Positions 8,866 to 19,000 of a stretch of DNA of 64,000 nt are shown here, in pieces. This stretch comes from a virus, in the IMG/VR virus record IMGVR_UViG_3300034284_002793, positions 62,001 through 126,000 of that record; one strand, given 5' to 3'. The notes beneath the pieces were generated by a model. The model saw only the letters and a program-made list of their open reading frames with translations. It made no database searches and was not told the origin of the DNA. The stretch's first letter is position 1. Each line of letters starts with the position of its first letter. The position numbers and the translations under genes are program-made.

Positions 8866-11135
8866 GAAAATGTATTAGATGTATTGTTTCTTTTTGAAGA
8901 AGTTATTATCCTAAAAGATTTTGGACGTATAGGTATTTCTTTATATGAGTAAGAAACTCTAAGACCCCTGCTATCTAAAGATGCGCTTAAAGACTCTAAA
9001 CCAGGGACAATTGGCAGGAAAAAACCATCACATTCCGCAGACAGAGTAGATAGCCATTTTTGACCATTTCCACCAATAGCCGCAGGAACTTCAAAAGAAG
9101 TAGATGGTTCATTTTCATTTGGCGTCACATCGGTTACGATAACACTGTGCGATAGCCCATAATCGCTATTGACTGGACCAGAAAATCCCCAAGAATTTAT
9201 AGCCTGAGCATATCCAGTTTGATTAGATGAGGAATATTCGCTTTTTATGGTTCTAATCGCTTTAAAGCTAGCAAGTGATGGCATAACTACCTTTATTGAC
9301 TTTCCATTACAATCAATAGAGTAAGATTTTCCTCTGGCATGCTCTAATCCTGGAGATAATTCTGCTGAATTTTCGGAACCATTATTAATTACAACATCAC
9401 GATTTGCATTAATTAAATTTGGAACAATATCTGCGCATTCATCAACTATATCAGGCTTGTCTTGAGGCGGAACAGGATCAAGTATTGCATTTGGGTCCTC
9501 ATAATCATAAACTTCTGTTAAGTCATTTGGATTTTCAGATTCAGATGCTGAAGTAATAGTAATATTATATCTTGGTCGCTTTACAAATATAATAACCTTT
9601 CCATCTTCTTCTATTTGCTTTCTTAATCTTTCCCCAGAAGATACGTAACCCCCAGACTCTTCATTGTTAGTAGTCGGTGCAACTAAAGTAACTGGAGTGC
9701 CTTCTTGGGGGAGGCTTTTTTGGTCATAAATTTGACATATTAAATCATGAGAAACTGTTTTAATACAATCTTCAACTGCCTGAGCAAAATCTGCCGCCTC
9801 AACATCTCCAGAAACATGCTCGCTTACACTGCGCCAATAGCCCTTTCTAACAATATTATTTTGATCTTCAAATGTGCTATTGTATGGATTTTTGCCTCTC
9901 TGTGAAGGGGGTGGATTAAAAGAAGTTTGTATTTTTTTAAAATTAAACTCGTCTCCACCAGAGCCATTAAAATCGTAAGATTCATCATAAGGATAATACA
10001 ATTCTTGAGTATATTCCTTTGATTGAATATTATTATTCAAAGGATATGCCAAATAAAAATCACCATCTCCATCAATATTTAAATATTTAAATATTGCATC
10101 TCGAAAATTAGTATTTTTTGAATCAAAATTAAAGTTTGTTGATAAAAAATTTCTCCATTTTGGATCTGTAAGATTTAAAGACATTTCAATTTTAGATAAT
10201 ACATTATAGCCTAATTTTCTATAGTCTCCATTTGTTAATGCATTATAAACTGATAATGATGGGCAAACTTTTTCTAAAACTTCATTATCGGTTGGAAAAT
10301 TTGGGTGAAGAATTGGAGAAATTGAAACATGCTTATTATCTGTAATATTTAACGCAGCTTCTTGGGTTTGTTTAGTTGGCCATCTTTCAAAAAACCAAGA
10401 TGATTGAGAAGATACCCCATCTCTAGTCGCTCCATAATCAAGAGACAAAATCCCACAACCTCCTTGAGGAACATTAATTCTTATAGAGCCATTTTTTATA
10501 GCAACTATTTCATCTTTTCTCCAGTCCCACCACCATCCAATTCCCACATCTGAATAAATACCACCTAAAACACTTCTGTATGTTCCTTCATAAGAGCACC
10601 TTAAATTTTCAGAAATTTTAGGCGCACCAATTATAGCTAATGCTTGATTTGCATTATATGTGACATTGCTAGAGTCACATGGGTTTGATGACCACTCTTC
10701 CTGCCCCAAACCTCCAGCCGAATAGCCAGCCTGTCTTTGCACAACTATATTTAAATTTTTAACTCCAAAACTAAAACTAACTCTTCCCCTATCATAGCTC
10801 GCATTTACTGCTGGAACACTTACGGTTTTTGCTATATTAATTGGCCTTCCGCCAAGCCCTCTTCTAAATAAAACTATGCATTTTTGATCAAGAGTTATAG
10901 AATTATCTATATACTCATAAGTTGTTAAAAATTTTCCTTGTTCTTTATGCGTAGAATAAGAAATTAGCTGCCCAATAAATTCTATACCACCAATGCCGCC
11001 GATATTAGATCGATTAAATCCACGATCGCCCAATGTAGTAACTGATAATTTTGCTGGAGAATCGCTAACAGAAGCGCTTAAAGATAGCGAAACTATATCT
11101 TTATTTGCTCCAATACTTCTTATTTGAATAGCCAT
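8862..11135 (-). CDS. Large tail-tip protein, possible tail hub
   Basis: A 757-residue protein. The N-terminal 90 residues carry GIEFIGQLISYSTHKEQGK and a following YEYIDNSITLDQKCIVLFRR strand pattern that recalls beta-barrel modules of tail hub proteins. The centre includes a Trp-rich segment (GIGWWWDWRKDE) and the C-terminal third is strand-rich. It lies after the tape measure and the two paralogous tail proteins, where hub or baseplate proteins are normally encoded in long-tailed phages. The hub assignment rests on position and the N-terminal pattern only. Confidence 0.45.
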   Translation of the reverse strand: MAIQIRSIGANKDIVSLSLSASVSDSPAKLSVTTLGDRGFNRSNIGGIGGIEFIGQLISYSTHKEQGKFLTTYEYIDNSITLDQKCIVLFRRGLGGRPINIAKTVSVPAVNASYDRGRVSFSFGVKNLNIVVQRQAGYSAGGLGQEEWSSNPCDSSNVTYNANQALAIIGAPKISENLRCSYEGTYRSVLGGIYSDVGIGWWWDWRKDEIVAIKNGSIRINVPQGGCGILSLDYGATRDGVSSQSSWFFERWPTKQTQEAALNITDNKHVSISPILHPNFPTDNEVLEKVCPSLSVYNALTNGDYRKLGYNVLSKIEMSLNLTDPKWRNFLSTNFNFDSKNTNFRDAIFKYLNIDGDGDFYLAYPLNNNIQSKEYTQELYYPYDESYDFNGSGGDEFNFKKIQTSFNPPPSQRGKNPYNSTFEDQNNIVRKGYWRSVSEHVSGDVEAADFAQAVEDCIKTVSHDLICQIYDQKSLPQEGTPVTLVAPTTNNEESGGYVSSGERLRKQIEEDGKVIIFVKRPRYNITITSASESENPNDLTEVYDYEDPNAILDPVPPQDKPDIVDECADIVPNLINANRDVVINNGSENSAELSPGLEHARGKSYSIDCNGKSIKVVMPSLASFKAIRTIKSEYSSSNQTGYAQAINSWGFSGPVNSDYGLSHSVIVTDVTPNENEPSTSFEVPAAIGGNGQKWLSTLSAECDGFFLPIVPGLESLSASLDSRGLRVSYSYKEIPIRPKSFRIITSSKRNNTSNTFS

Positions 11136-11146
11136 AAATTGAAAAA

Positions 11147-12931
11147 TTACAGATTATAAATGATTACACCAGTATTGTAGGTTATTATATCAATTTCATC
11201 GCTTTTTTCTACTTCTTGATAATCAAATCCAAGATAAAGCCTTTGCCCGTTTAGCCAAATCATGGATGTTTTTTTATTAAAATTAAATGGTACTAAAAAA
11301 TAAGAACCAGAAGTGTTTTTAATATTATAAGTACCAAAGCCTAATGTATTTTTTTGAACTGTTAATACATTATAGTTTCCACTTATATTTCTTAATATCG
11401 TATTGGTACCACTGTAATCAATTCCAGAATTTAAAAGTTGACCATTTAAAAAAACAAATGAATTATTAAAATTTAAACTTGATATATTATTGCCACTATT
11501 TATCTGCCCAGTCATTAACAGTTCAGATTTTGGCCAAAAATCAATAAGTGAATTATTTTGATTTATAAAACCATAATTTGAATTACTAAATATTTTATTT
11601 CCAGAAATAAAGTAATCTTCTGATGGTAAATAGTTAATATTTCCACTTTGAATAAGCTCATCATATCCAGAAGATCTCGTTTGCAATTGCCCATTATAGT
11701 ATAATCCAGAAAAATCTTCGCCTATAATGCTATCATATCCATAAGAATTATCTGCATTAATATAATAAAGATTTGTGAAGTTTATTCCCGCATCAATTCC
11801 AGAATATCCATATATTGATAAAATATCATTAGGATCGATATTAAATGATAAAGATATAGCATTTTGATAATTATAAATATATTCTGGCCGAGATACAAAT
11901 GCGGAATTATTAGTAATTGAATATTCGATATAATAACCAGAATCATATTCAAATACATTTGTTCCAGTAAATACACTTGAGCAAAGTGAAAATAAATTTT
12001 GTCCACTAGAATATCCTAAAAAATAACCAGTAAAAACTTTTTGAGCGAATTGATTGAAAATCTCATTATTAAAATCTAAAAATGATTCGTGTGTTGCAAA
12101 ATATTCTCCACTACCAGTACTTAATACAATCTCATTCAGCACGCCACTTGATTGAGCAGAGCACTGTGTTATTTTTATAATATCGCCATTTAATATGCCA
12201 GTTTGTCCAGAGATAGCGCCAGTAATAGTATTTGAATTAATAGATGAAATAATGCCACTAACAAATTCATTTTCAAATATGGAAGAGCTTAAATAATCTG
12301 AATTGTAAATAAATATTTCAGCAACTTCAGCAGATAAAAATCTTCCAGATGGCAAGCTTTGACTTCCTCCAATATAATAATTATTTGATTTTTTAAAATT
12401 TTCATCAAGTGGAGCAAATATTTTTTGAAACGAATTAGATTCTGCATCAAATAAGCCCATTGAAATAGAATTCGATCCATTAATAGAAAAGCTTACAATT
12501 CCAGTTTTATTTGCTTTTAAGCTGTGGCATACAGTAATAGGCCCATAAATTTTATGAGCGTATTCAAAATATGGATAGCCAGCATAGTTTATTCCAAAAT
12601 TGATTCCGGAATCATAATTATAATTTGCAAAAAAAACATTGTCAGATTTTGCATTCCCTAATTTATACGCAAAAATAAAAGATAAAGAATCTCCACTAAA
12701 ATAATTTAATTTGGCATAGCTTTGGCCATCAAAACTTGCAAATCCAGATTTCGTCCAAAAATTTCCAGAATTTACCAGCTGTAATTGTTCAGCGCGACTT
12801 GTCCAGCTTTCGCTTGGAATATTAATTAGCCCAGATATTCCAGTATTAGAAAAATCAAAATAACCAACTATCTGCTCCGTAGATAGATTTTCATTTTTAT
12901 CAAAAAAATATTTCATTGAATTTGCTGGCAT
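11147..12931 (-). CDS. Tail protein with a concanavalin A/LamG-like lectin domain
   Basis: About 594 residues from the ATG at 12931, which overlaps the preceding stop as TAATG; a further in-frame ATG at 12946 exists but would enlarge the overlap. Residues 1-230 look like a jelly-roll glucanase/lectin fold: FASFDGQSYAKL, LSFIFAYKLG, FGINYAGYPYFEYAHK, VSFSINGSNS, then AEIFIYNSDYLSS near the end. The rest is strand-rich with many SG and TG turns. Such domains bind surface glycans, so a receptor-binding or baseplate role is likely. Confidence 0.55.
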   Translation of the reverse strand: MPANSMKYFFDKNENLSTEQIVGYFDFSNTGISGLINIPSESWTSRAEQLQLVNSGNFWTKSGFASFDGQSYAKLNYFSGDSLSFIFAYKLGNAKSDNVFFANYNYDSGINFGINYAGYPYFEYAHKIYGPITVCHSLKANKTGIVSFSINGSNSISMGLFDAESNSFQKIFAPLDENFKKSNNYYIGGSQSLPSGRFLSAEVAEIFIYNSDYLSSSIFENEFVSGIISSINSNTITGAISGQTGILNGDIIKITQCSAQSSGVLNEIVLSTGSGEYFATHESFLDFNNEIFNQFAQKVFTGYFLGYSSGQNLFSLCSSVFTGTNVFEYDSGYYIEYSITNNSAFVSRPEYIYNYQNAISLSFNIDPNDILSIYGYSGIDAGINFTNLYYINADNSYGYDSIIGEDFSGLYYNGQLQTRSSGYDELIQSGNINYLPSEDYFISGNKIFSNSNYGFINQNNSLIDFWPKSELLMTGQINSGNNISSLNFNNSFVFLNGQLLNSGIDYSGTNTILRNISGNYNVLTVQKNTLGFGTYNIKNTSGSYFLVPFNFNKKTSMIWLNGQRLYLGFDYQEVEKSDEIDIITYNTGVIIYNL

Positions 12932-14463
12932 TAGTTTTCCTCCCAAGTAATTTGAAATGATATTCTCCCATCAGAAGTTTCATTTGTGAATGTTTTAGTT
13001 TTTATAATTGTCATCGCGTATCTGTTAGCAATTGATTCTATATATGCTTTGGCTTTAGCAGAATTTCCAACCTCTACTTCCATTTGACCGTCAAACGATA
13101 CAGTGGTTTTAGATCTATGCGTGCCATAAGCTGCCCAATCACTACAAAGTGGTTGTACAAATTCATATTGCTGCAATCCATATGTTTTAGTGACTGTATA
13201 GGAAATATTTTTTATGTAACAAGGCAAAGATGCATTTATTGGATTTATATCCCAAGATATTGAATAAGATAATGACCCATCTATCTGATTTTCAGATAGC
13301 GATTCTGAGCTTTGCTTGAAATGAGTAACATTAAAATCATTATTTAACCCAGTAATATTCTTACGAAATTCTTGCATTGGATTAAAAGAATTTTGGAAAA
13401 AGTTATTTACTTGCGCAAGTCTTTCTGTTGGATTTCCAACCCTACATCTTATATTAGAATTTAAAGATGCAGAATTTTCCGAATCACCTCCATAACCAAT
13501 ATTATAAGTAGCTGTCGAATCTATATATATAATTGGACTATTATCATTATTGAATGTAACTGAAAATGAAATTTGCTTATTTGATAAATCTTCATCTACG
13601 CCAGAGTTTACATAAATACTATTTAGATCTCCAGAATTTGTACATCCGCTATAAATATCAAAAGTTAAATTCCACAAGTTCAGACTTTTATACCTATTTC
13701 TTATCAAATCCATTGATCCACTTATGCCAGCATTTAATGTTCCATTGATTGTTGCTGTGGAAAAATTAAATTTATCATACCCAATATCAACAGAATATCT
13801 TAATAATCCATTTCCCGTTTGTGACTGATCAATCGTATAATTTTCAATCCATTGACAGTTGCCATTCATTCTATCCATTGTTTCGGATATAGAATTTAAT
13901 ATTGGAAAAGATTGTTGATTTATTTTTATAAAAGCTGTGCTTGGAATATTTTTTAGTCCAGTTCTGGAGTAAACAAAATTTGTAGCATTTTTAATTGCTG
14001 GCAAGTTTGAATTAATACCAACAGCAGAAACCCTATGTGTAAGAGATAGCGTTCCGTCATTATTTTCAACAAATTCAAAAGAATCTTCCGGCTCTTTAAC
14101 AAAAAATTGCCCACTAAAAATATCAGAATCAAATGCTTCAATTTCTACTGTATAAGGCAAAATAAAAGCATAGTTTGACTCATCAAAGTTTACACCCCTA
14201 ATTAAAGCATAATCTGATTTAAAAATATCAGAACCATTTTCCTTAATCTGAAATCTTTTAAAATTTTGTGAAAAATTATTTATTAATGCATTTTGCTTTC
14301 CAACCATTCCAGAATAATCAGTCCCGCACCCAACTATTTCACCTACAAGAGAAAATGATTTGTTTGAGCCCCACCACCCATCAAATTCTTGAGAATATGA
14401 AACAAATGGCGTATATGAAACCCCACTAAAAGCATTTTTATTATTATACCAAATTTCGTTCAT
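12931..14463 (-). CDS. Tail-tip structural protein, paralogue of the next gene
   Basis: A 510-residue protein. It shares layout with the 518-residue neighbour at 14465-16021: an opening LVGEIVG-type strand, an I-R-G-V-N-F-D or I-R-N-I-N-V-D strand, a Y-T-V/A-E/D-I-x-x strand, and later S-E-S-L-S-E-N/ITEVTES plus Cys-containing repeats around Y-S-V-S/D-x-x. The C-terminus contains a beta-rich domain with AKAKAYIESIANRYAMTIIKT. The pair probably arose by tandem duplication and forms part of the distal tail. Function beyond structure is unknown. Confidence 0.5.
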   Translation of the reverse strand: MNEIWYNNKNAFSGVSYTPFVSYSQEFDGWWGSNKSFSLVGEIVGCGTDYSGMVGKQNALINNFSQNFKRFQIKENGSDIFKSDYALIRGVNFDESNYAFILPYTVEIEAFDSDIFSGQFFVKEPEDSFEFVENNDGTLSLTHRVSAVGINSNLPAIKNATNFVYSRTGLKNIPSTAFIKINQQSFPILNSISETMDRMNGNCQWIENYTIDQSQTGNGLLRYSVDIGYDKFNFSTATINGTLNAGISGSMDLIRNRYKSLNLWNLTFDIYSGCTNSGDLNSIYVNSGVDEDLSNKQISFSVTFNNDNSPIIYIDSTATYNIGYGGDSENSASLNSNIRCRVGNPTERLAQVNNFFQNSFNPMQEFRKNITGLNNDFNVTHFKQSSESLSENQIDGSLSYSISWDINPINASLPCYIKNISYTVTKTYGLQQYEFVQPLCSDWAAYGTHRSKTTVSFDGQMEVEVGNSAKAKAYIESIANRYAMTIIKTKTFTNETSDGRISFQITWEEN

Positions 14464-14464
14464 A

Positions 14465-16021
14465 TTATGCTATAGTCGTTACATTATAAGTTGCACTTCT
14501 GTCCATCGGACTTATAGATAAAGACTCATCTTGTTTTATTGCTGATGTTGAAATCCTCATATCCTCTGGAAACGAAACCAAATTTACATTTTTTCCATAT
14601 TTTCTATTTTTATTTATAGTTACTTCATAAAATGTTTTTTGATCATGCTGCTGCCTAACAATGCTATTATTTATATAATAATCAGTATAAATATTTACAG
14701 GATATTTTTCAGAAATTGACTCCTTCTCCTCTTCTATTCCGTTTGGATTATTATTTATAGTCTTGTTTGTATAAGATACGCTATACTGAACTGTTCCATT
14801 GTACTTGCTAGAAGTAAATGTTTCATTGCTTTTATTTAATATGCCGCTAGAACTACAGCGGTTTGTATTTATTGATAAAAATCTAGAATATAAACTATTT
14901 ATTTTTGACAATAATAATGATTCTTTTTGATTGTAGCCATAAATAGCATTATTATATTTTCTATCTGTATTTGGCACGCCATCACCTTGAATAGACAGAT
15001 TAGCTGTGCAGTTAATTAGGTAAGTATCGCCAAGATCGACAGATGTTTCAATAGACCAATCATACCTATTCTCTATAAATGGATTATCCGTATAGACTGT
15101 TTCTAATTCAATTGTACCATTAAATCTATCTACGTTATATCCTTGGGTTATTGGAAAATTATTAAGAGATCCAGTCACATAATTAACATAAAAATTCTGT
15201 GATCTTTGATAACAGTTAGGCTTTAATTCTGCTAGTTTATTTTTAACGGTTGTAAATTTAGGATCTTGATTGGCCTGTATCTGAACAGATTCAGTAACTT
15301 CAGTAATTCCATTTTCATCTCTACGAAGTGAATATGAAAAATCAGCGTTTGATGAATCTCCGCTTATGTTTTTATCTAACCTTTCTGTAAAAGAAAAAAT
15401 TTTATTTATTACATCAAAGCTTTCTTCGTAATATTTTTTTCCAGATAAAAAATTAGCATTCCCACTTATAAGATTAAATGGCACTTCTTTTCCAATAATT
15501 CCAGACGCAATATTTTTTGCTAATAAATCCGCGCTACCATACGCAAGCGCATTTTCAAAACTAAAACTCACACTATGTTCATAGCTATAATTATTGCTTG
15601 AATCAAGATCTAAAGAAAAATTTTCCGAAAAATCATTCATTAAATGAAGGGATAATCCTGTAAAATTTTGGAGACCAGTAAAATAATTACCAGTCATATT
15701 ATATAAATTACCCGTAGATAAAATTAAAATATCAGCCGTATATTCACCACGCCTTACCCAGTTTCCTTCATCTACATTAATATTTCTTATATATCCAGAT
15801 CCAAAATTTATCCCATTTAAAACAATATCATCGCTAACTTTTGCCAAATTTATAAGGGCATATATTCCACTTGATACCCCACTTACACCACTTGTGTTGT
15901 AAAAATCTGCAATTGTTCCACGTACAGTAAGATTTTTTTCAATACTATAAACAAAATTATCTCCTAAAAATTTAGGAGAATGTGAGTATGATAGTAATGC
16001 TGCATTATTAAAAGTTATCAT
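14465..16021 (-). CDS. Tail-tip structural protein, first gene after the tape measure
   Basis: A 518-residue protein encoded immediately after the tape measure; its ATG overlaps the tape measure stop by one base. The gene order is that of a distal tail protein, which usually adapts the tube to the tip. The sequence is strand-rich with an N-terminal part (FVYSIEKNLTVRGTIADFY) matching the start of its paralogue at 12931-14463. No enzymatic motif is visible. A distal-tail role is inferred from synteny. Confidence 0.5.
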   Translation of the reverse strand: MITFNNAALLSYSHSPKFLGDNFVYSIEKNLTVRGTIADFYNTSGVSGVSSGIYALINLAKVSDDIVLNGINFGSGYIRNINVDEGNWVRRGEYTADILILSTGNLYNMTGNYFTGLQNFTGLSLHLMNDFSENFSLDLDSSNNYSYEHSVSFSFENALAYGSADLLAKNIASGIIGKEVPFNLISGNANFLSGKKYYEESFDVINKIFSFTERLDKNISGDSSNADFSYSLRRDENGITEVTESVQIQANQDPKFTTVKNKLAELKPNCYQRSQNFYVNYVTGSLNNFPITQGYNVDRFNGTIELETVYTDNPFIENRYDWSIETSVDLGDTYLINCTANLSIQGDGVPNTDRKYNNAIYGYNQKESLLLSKINSLYSRFLSINTNRCSSSGILNKSNETFTSSKYNGTVQYSVSYTNKTINNNPNGIEEEKESISEKYPVNIYTDYYINNSIVRQQHDQKTFYEVTINKNRKYGKNVNLVSFPEDMRISTSAIKQDESLSISPMDRSATYNVTTIA

Positions 16022-19000
16022 TACTTAAGATTATTTTGCGCTTTTAATTGTTGCATTTTCGCACTGAATTCATCTAATATTCTTTGTTTTTCTGCTGTTA
16101 ACTTAAGATCTAAATCCTCTCGTGTTAAACCGCCCAAAGTAAAAGATACTGGGCCAGGATTTATATTTATAGACGGGACAACTGAAGGGGAATCAGTCAA
16201 GCTTATTGGTTTTTCAAAATTAGATGGCTGCGGCTTATCTTTGCCAGACTTTTCTGCAGTAGTTGTGAAATATTCCAACATAGCTTGTACTGAACTTTCT
16301 ATTAATTTGAAATTTGCAGCAGCTTGTTCTGCTGAAGTTGTAAGATCAAAAGCCATAGCGTTAACAATTGTTTCATATGCCTTAAAAGCTTCGCTTCGAT
16401 CAGCAAATCCGCCAAGTTGCTGAAGTGCCTTTATAGCAGCCTCAACCTCTTTCGACGAACCTTCAAACTTGCCACCTTCCGGTAAAAATCTATTTTTTAA
16501 ATAATCAATACCTAATTTGCTTGTGCCAGTAGCCTCCCCAACAGCCTGTTGGTTTAACATTCTTGCCCTGTTTTGATAATCTACTGGAAGCCCAAGATCA
16601 AAAGCCCTTTGCGCTGCGTTATTACCAGCCTGCCTCCTCACATTCATTACATCTGATCCAAATCTTGTAAATATCTCTTCTGGAGTGGCGCCCAAAGACA
16701 AAGCCTCTTTTATTCTTTCTTGTGATCTTCTGGCAACAAACTCATTTTGTCCAATTTCACCACCAAAAAAATCACTCTCTAATTGGCTAATCGCAGATTT
16801 GTTTTTATTATAGCTTAATAAGCTATCTATATCTTGAGACAGTTGCTGCGCTATTTTTTTAGAAGCATCCTTTATTGCTCCAGCCGCAAGGCTTCTAGTT
16901 TTTTCTGCTTGGCCTTTGATATTTATACCAACTTCATCGAAAACTTCTCCATATAATTCTGATAAAACCTTTTTAAAACCAGAAGATTCTTCTATAGCTC
17001 TTGGGTCAATGTTTAATGTATCACTTATTAATTTTCCAAAATCTTTTTGTATTTGTTCTTTTCCGCCCAATTCTTTTAATCTAGTTTCTAAATCTGAATC
17101 TGTTAAGCCTTGAGTTATACCTGCATTTATTTGTTTTTTAAAAGCATCTCTAATATCTTTTGTCATTTCTCCAGAATATGTTTCTATTGGTGGCTGCTTG
17201 CCTACCAGCATGCCTGGGGCATTTGGGCCAGAGCCAGATCTTCCAACAAACTCAAAAGCCCTTGCTATTATAGATCTTCTTTGTGTATTCAATAACTGCT
17301 CAACTGATACATCCGCTTGATTCCTGGCTGTTTGTTCTGCTTGTTTTTGTGTAATTTGACCAGAAACTTCCGTTAATCCTTGCATTCCGCGCTCTTTAAT
17401 TGCATTTGTAAATTTTTTAGCAGTTTCAGGATCAAAACTATTTAAATAATTTATATAATTTTGCTCTGCTTTTCTAAGCTCTGACTGTGGAGCATTTTCT
17501 TCTAATAATCTAGTATATGTTTCGTAAGATGTTGCTAGCCCTTGAGTTTTTTCGTTAACCTTGGCCAATTCTTCGGTAGATTTTTCTGCTTTAGCCTGCA
17601 ATTCTGGAAGATTTGTGTTTAATTGTTTTAATATATCTGTTAATCCTATTAGCCCGCCAGTAACCGCACCAAGTGCCGCGCCGACTGCCGCTCCCTTTGG
17701 TCCAAATGCCATGCCAACCATTCCGCCAGTTCCAGCAAAAGATGCAATTTGGCCAGCGCCACTTACTGCAGATGCCCCAACCCTTCCGCCTTGTGTATTT
17801 TGCGGTATTGCGTTTGCAATTGTTTCTGCAATGATTGGCGCAGCAAATGCCGTTCCAATACCTGGTCTAAAGCCTTTTGCTGATGATATTCCCCGTTGAA
17901 GAATGCCTGCACCTGACCTTCTAGCTGCACGTTGAGCTTGCGCCCTTTGCTCAATATCAAGCATGGCAGCATTATATCCAGACGATCCTCTTTGTAGTGG
18001 GCCAGGCCCCATAGTTGACATTTTTTGAAGATTTGCTTTTTGTTGGGATATAGATTTCCTTTCAAGCTCAGCCCTTTGCTTATACGTTTCCTTTAATTCA
18101 TTTACATCTTTTTTTCCTAATTGAGAAATACTAGCAAACAATGCGATTTGCGCGGCAACTGCCCCAATAGATTTAGCAAAATCTGAAATACCGCCTTGGG
18201 CTTCACCTTCACTACCAACTGCAAAATTTGGAGTAAATCCGGTAGCATACATCCCCATACCTTTGCGCTCGCGCCCAATTGCATCTTTTAATCCATTAGG
18301 TTCGTCACGCGTGTTTGTTACTGCAACTGGATTTCCACTCTTATCAAAGTGCGCGCGAATTTGTGAAACTGGAACTCCACGATTTGTAGATGAAAAATTT
18401 GGTATAAAACCAGAAGCTTTTGATCTTGATAATTGTCCAGGTTTAATTTTTAATTTATTACTGATAAAAGCTTTTCTAGCAACATCATTTATTAAATTTT
18501 GTTGATTCCCAATTTTTGCTTCGTAGTCTCCAGGAATATTATTAAATAATTTTCTTAATTTGTCATTTGGGTTAACAAAGTCAATAATAGCACTTGATCC
18601 ACCAGACCTTCCGGCCTGTGTAACAGCAGAATCTGTAGCCTGCGTCACGGCACTTTCAAATATATTACCAGCAATACTTCTAAAAGATCCATAATTTGCA
18701 AGCTGTTGTACTGATTTTATTCTAGCATTTGGAGAATAATTGCCGAAAATGCTTATAAATCGATTTGTAAAATCAATAACTTGATCTCCTAATAATTTTT
18801 CTAACTGAGCATCTTCTGGTTTAACTTTGGCATTGTAACCACTTGATTTAAATCCTACTTTATAAGTTTTTCCATTTGGTGTTTTTTTATCTGTAATAAG
18901 GCCCTTTTGATCTGTATTGAAAAATCCTGTCTCATCTTTTATCCCAGCTTTTTCGCCATATATTAAACTTAAAGTACTAGTTTTGCCAAGATCAATAGTA

